Shown here in pieces: positions 62,623 to 64,000 of a stretch of DNA of 64,000 bases; positions within the stretch are counted from its first letter, which is position 1; each line of letters opens with the position of its first letter. The notes under the pieces are model-generated. The model was not told the origin of the DNA. It searched no databases and was given only the letters and a program-made list of their open reading frames with translations. Where the stretch lies: positions 154,577-218,576 of the forward strand of contig CAYVTM010000005.1 in NCBI GenBank assembly GCA_964454645.1, written 5' to 3'. The stretch is from CAYVTM01 sp964454645. GTDB lineage: Bacteria > Bacteroidota > Bacteroidia > Sphingobacteriales > Sphingobacteriaceae. The position numbers were made by a program, and so were the translations under genes.

Positions 62623-63149
62623 TGAGACACTTATTCGTTTTATTTTGTTTATTGTTTTGTTTTCAATTTACACAAGCACAAATTGATTCGAAAGGATATA
62701 ATGGCTTTGAATGGGGAAGCAAAAAAAGTAAATACAATGTATTTCATAGCTGCACCTCCAATCAAGCCGGCGATCATTTTCAAAATTGTGAATTAAAAAC
62801 AAAGGATTCGTTGTTCCTCAATAAATACAAATATCTTTTTACAAATTTCAGGTTTTACAAGGGAGAGCTTTGTGAAATTAATTTCGATTTACAACACAGT
62901 GATCTTGCAGCAATTGTTTCAGAACTGACGATGAAATTCGGATCCCCTGCCATTAAAGAAAATAAGACCCGCTCGGAAGATGAGTATAATAATTATATCG
63001 GCTACGAATGGCAAGTAGGCGATACACGTATCTTATTATTAAATAAAGGTAAAATTGCTCCTGTATGGTGCACGATTAACTCCATAAGTATGCAGGAAAA
63101 ATATAAGGGCCCTAAAGCAGTTGATGTTGAACAATTAATATTCGAATAA
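62622..63149 (+). CDS. Hypothetical secreted protein
   Basis: 175 residues. Signal peptide (MRHLFVLFCLLFCFQFTQAQ) then FNGFEWG-like start (GYNGFEWGSKKSKYNVFHSC) and a small beta-rich domain. Two Cys (HSCTSNQAGDHFQNCELK) may form a disulfide. No recognised family. It overlaps the B12 protein stop by one base (TAATG) and ends 1 nt before the crotonase. Confidence 0.65.
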   Translation: MRHLFVLFCLLFCFQFTQAQIDSKGYNGFEWGSKKSKYNVFHSCTSNQAGDHFQNCELKTKDSLFLNKYKYLFTNFRFYKGELCEINFDLQHSDLAAIVSELTMKFGSPAIKENKTRSEDEYNNYIGYEWQVGDTRILLLNKGKIAPVWCTINSISMQEKYKGPKAVDVEQLIFE

Positions 63150-63150
63150 A

Positions 63151-63924
63151 ATGAGCTACGAAAATATTCTGACTGAAAAAAAGAATCAAACGCTGTATAT
63201 AACCATTAATAGAGCAAGCAAATTAAACGCTTTAAACAAAGCAACCCTTGCCGAATTGCATGAGGCTTTTAAAGCAGCGGATACCGATACAGAAGTACGT
63301 GCCATCATTCTTACAGGTGACGGAACAAAAGCATTTGTTGCCGGAGCGGATATTACAGAGTTCGCGCATTTCTCGAAAGAGGAAGGGAAAAAATTAAGTG
63401 CCGAAGGGCAACATAAAGTTTTCGACCAAATTGAGAATACCGGGAAGCCCGTAATTGCGGCGATCAATGGTTTTGCATTAGGCGGAGGGCTCGAGCTCGC
63501 GATGGCTTGCCATATTCGTGTTGCAAGTGATAATGCGAAAATGGGATTACCGGAAGTTTCACTCGGTGTAATTCCGGGTTATGGAGGCACACAACGCCTG
63601 GCACAACTGGTAGGAAAAGGTAAAGCTTTCGAAATGATTGTTACTGCCGATATGCTTAACGCAGAAGACGCCTATCGATTAGGTTTGGTGAATTATATTA
63701 CTACTCAGGAAAATCTGATCGCAAAATGCGAGGAGATTGTCGCTAAAATTTTAACGAAATCTCCCAATGCCATACGTCATGCTATAAAAGCTGTAAATGC
63801 ACAGTTTATAGAAGGTGTAAACGGCTACGAAACAGAGATAAATGGGTTCGCTGAATGCTTCGGAACTAAAGACTTTAAGGAAGGAACTTCAGCTTTCATT
63901 GAAAAAAGAAAGCCTGCTTTTTAA
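63151..63924 (+). CDS. Enoyl-CoA hydratase (crotonase family)
   Basis: 257 residues. LYITINRASKLNALN, the oxyanion loops AFVAGADITEF and FALGGGLELAMACH, and the acidic active-site segment MGLPEVSLGVIPGYGGTQRL identify an enoyl-CoA hydratase-like crotonase; the C-terminal trimerisation helix ends SAFIEKRKPAF. It hydrates trans-2-enoyl-CoA in beta-oxidation or amino acid catabolism. Being next to a B12-binding mutase domain suggests propionate or branched-chain CoA metabolism. A repeated palindrome lies 21 nt beyond its stop. Confidence 0.93.
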   Translation: MSYENILTEKKNQTLYITINRASKLNALNKATLAELHEAFKAADTDTEVRAIILTGDGTKAFVAGADITEFAHFSKEEGKKLSAEGQHKVFDQIENTGKPVIAAINGFALGGGLELAMACHIRVASDNAKMGLPEVSLGVIPGYGGTQRLAQLVGKGKAFEMIVTADMLNAEDAYRLGLVNYITTQENLIAKCEEIVAKILTKSPNAIRHAIKAVNAQFIEGVNGYETEINGFAECFGTKDFKEGTSAFIEKRKPAF

Positions 63925-63945
63925 TTGTACAGATGATGGATGTTT

Positions 63946-63989
63946 TTTAGTACTCATGGCATGACTATAGTCATGCCATGAGTACTAAA
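63946..63989. repeat. Perfect 44-nt palindrome, copy 2 of a repeated element
   Basis: The central 32 nt (63952-63983) are identical to 29020-29051. The perfect symmetry extends six more bases on each side (arms TTTAGT and ACTAAA), which differ from copy 1. It is not followed by a T-run on either strand, so it is not a typical terminator. Confidence 0.9.
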
Positions 63990-64000
63990 TCATCAATTCT

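Noticed and set aside
1..64000. tRNA, rRNA, CRISPR array, insertion sequence, prophage or defence island
   Set aside because: None was found by eye: no cloverleaf-like clusters, spaced direct repeats, transposase or integrase motifs, or defence gene signatures.

Overview
The window is a gene-dense, low-GC segment of a Bacteroidota chromosome. The assignment rests on a fused lpxC-fabZ gene, the Bacteroidota promoter signature TTTG-N19-TAnnTTTG upstream of lpxC and lpxD, a PorX-type response regulator with a PglZ domain, three proteins ending in type IX secretion (T9SS) type A sorting domains, a SusC-like TonB receptor, and several families largely restricted to the phylum (DUF4920, DUF4403, DUF4369-TlpA, membrane MutS, arginase-like proteins lacking metal ligands). 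Shine-Dalgarno sequences are mostly absent. A free-living, probably aerobic member outside the Bacteroidales seems likely, but genus cannot be read from the sequence. No rRNA, tRNA, CRISPR array, insertion sequence or prophage was seen.

Layout. 1-4 kb: lipid A genes (lpxA, cut by the window edge, lpxC-fabZ, lpxD) and an HD phosphohydrolase on the minus strand, divergent from porX-tsaE-ald (4-7.4 kb). 7.4-9.3 kb: a methyltransferase, a DUF1844 protein and a membrane-anchored coiled-coil protein. 9.4-16.6 kb: a giant NtrY-like histidine kinase overlapping by 4 nt a 1145-residue outer-membrane barrel-type protein. 16.6-24.3 kb: fabD, small membrane proteins, rhodanese, amino acid permease, beta-lactamase-family hydrolase, GNAT, a lipoprotein, and thiE with a thiamine-pyrophosphokinase-like gene that has lost its catalytic motifs. 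24.5-28.4 kb: a TPR histidine kinase, a LuxR-type regulator and an Asp-box T9SS cargo gene, sharing a short sequence upstream of each gene. 28.4-36 kb: a broken SRPBCC gene, a TPP-riboswitch-controlled TonB receptor, ridA, pepP and radA. 36-46.8 kb: DUF4920, purD, DinB, AsmA, a lipoprotein-YqaE fusion, an LLM oxidoreductase, a TlpA-like lipoprotein, a pseudo-arginase and an epimerase. 47-54 kb: an LpxH-like phosphatase, a glycosyltransferase, membrane MutS, a nucleoside transporter, DinB, a small zinc ribbon and DUF4403. 54-60 kb: a T9SS cargo protein, an M1 peptidase with a sorting domain, and a PorY-like kinase. 60-64 kb: gltX, a lipoprotein, a B12-binding protein, a secreted protein and a crotonase.

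Themes linking the genes are envelope building (lpxA/C/D, LpxH-like, AsmA, fabD), T9SS regulation and cargo (porX, a PorY-like kinase, three cargo proteins), and thiamine supply (thiE, the TPK-like protein, the TPP-controlled receptor).

The least explained items are an identical 32-nt perfect palindrome present twice about 35 kb apart just downstream of two unrelated genes, a 20-of-21-nt repeat in the kinase/regulator/cargo locus, an SRPBCC gene with two inactivating lesions, the motif-less TPK-like protein, and two lipoproteins that also carry a C-terminal transmembrane hairpin. Four genes or candidate genes shorter than 60 codons are also reported or discussed.
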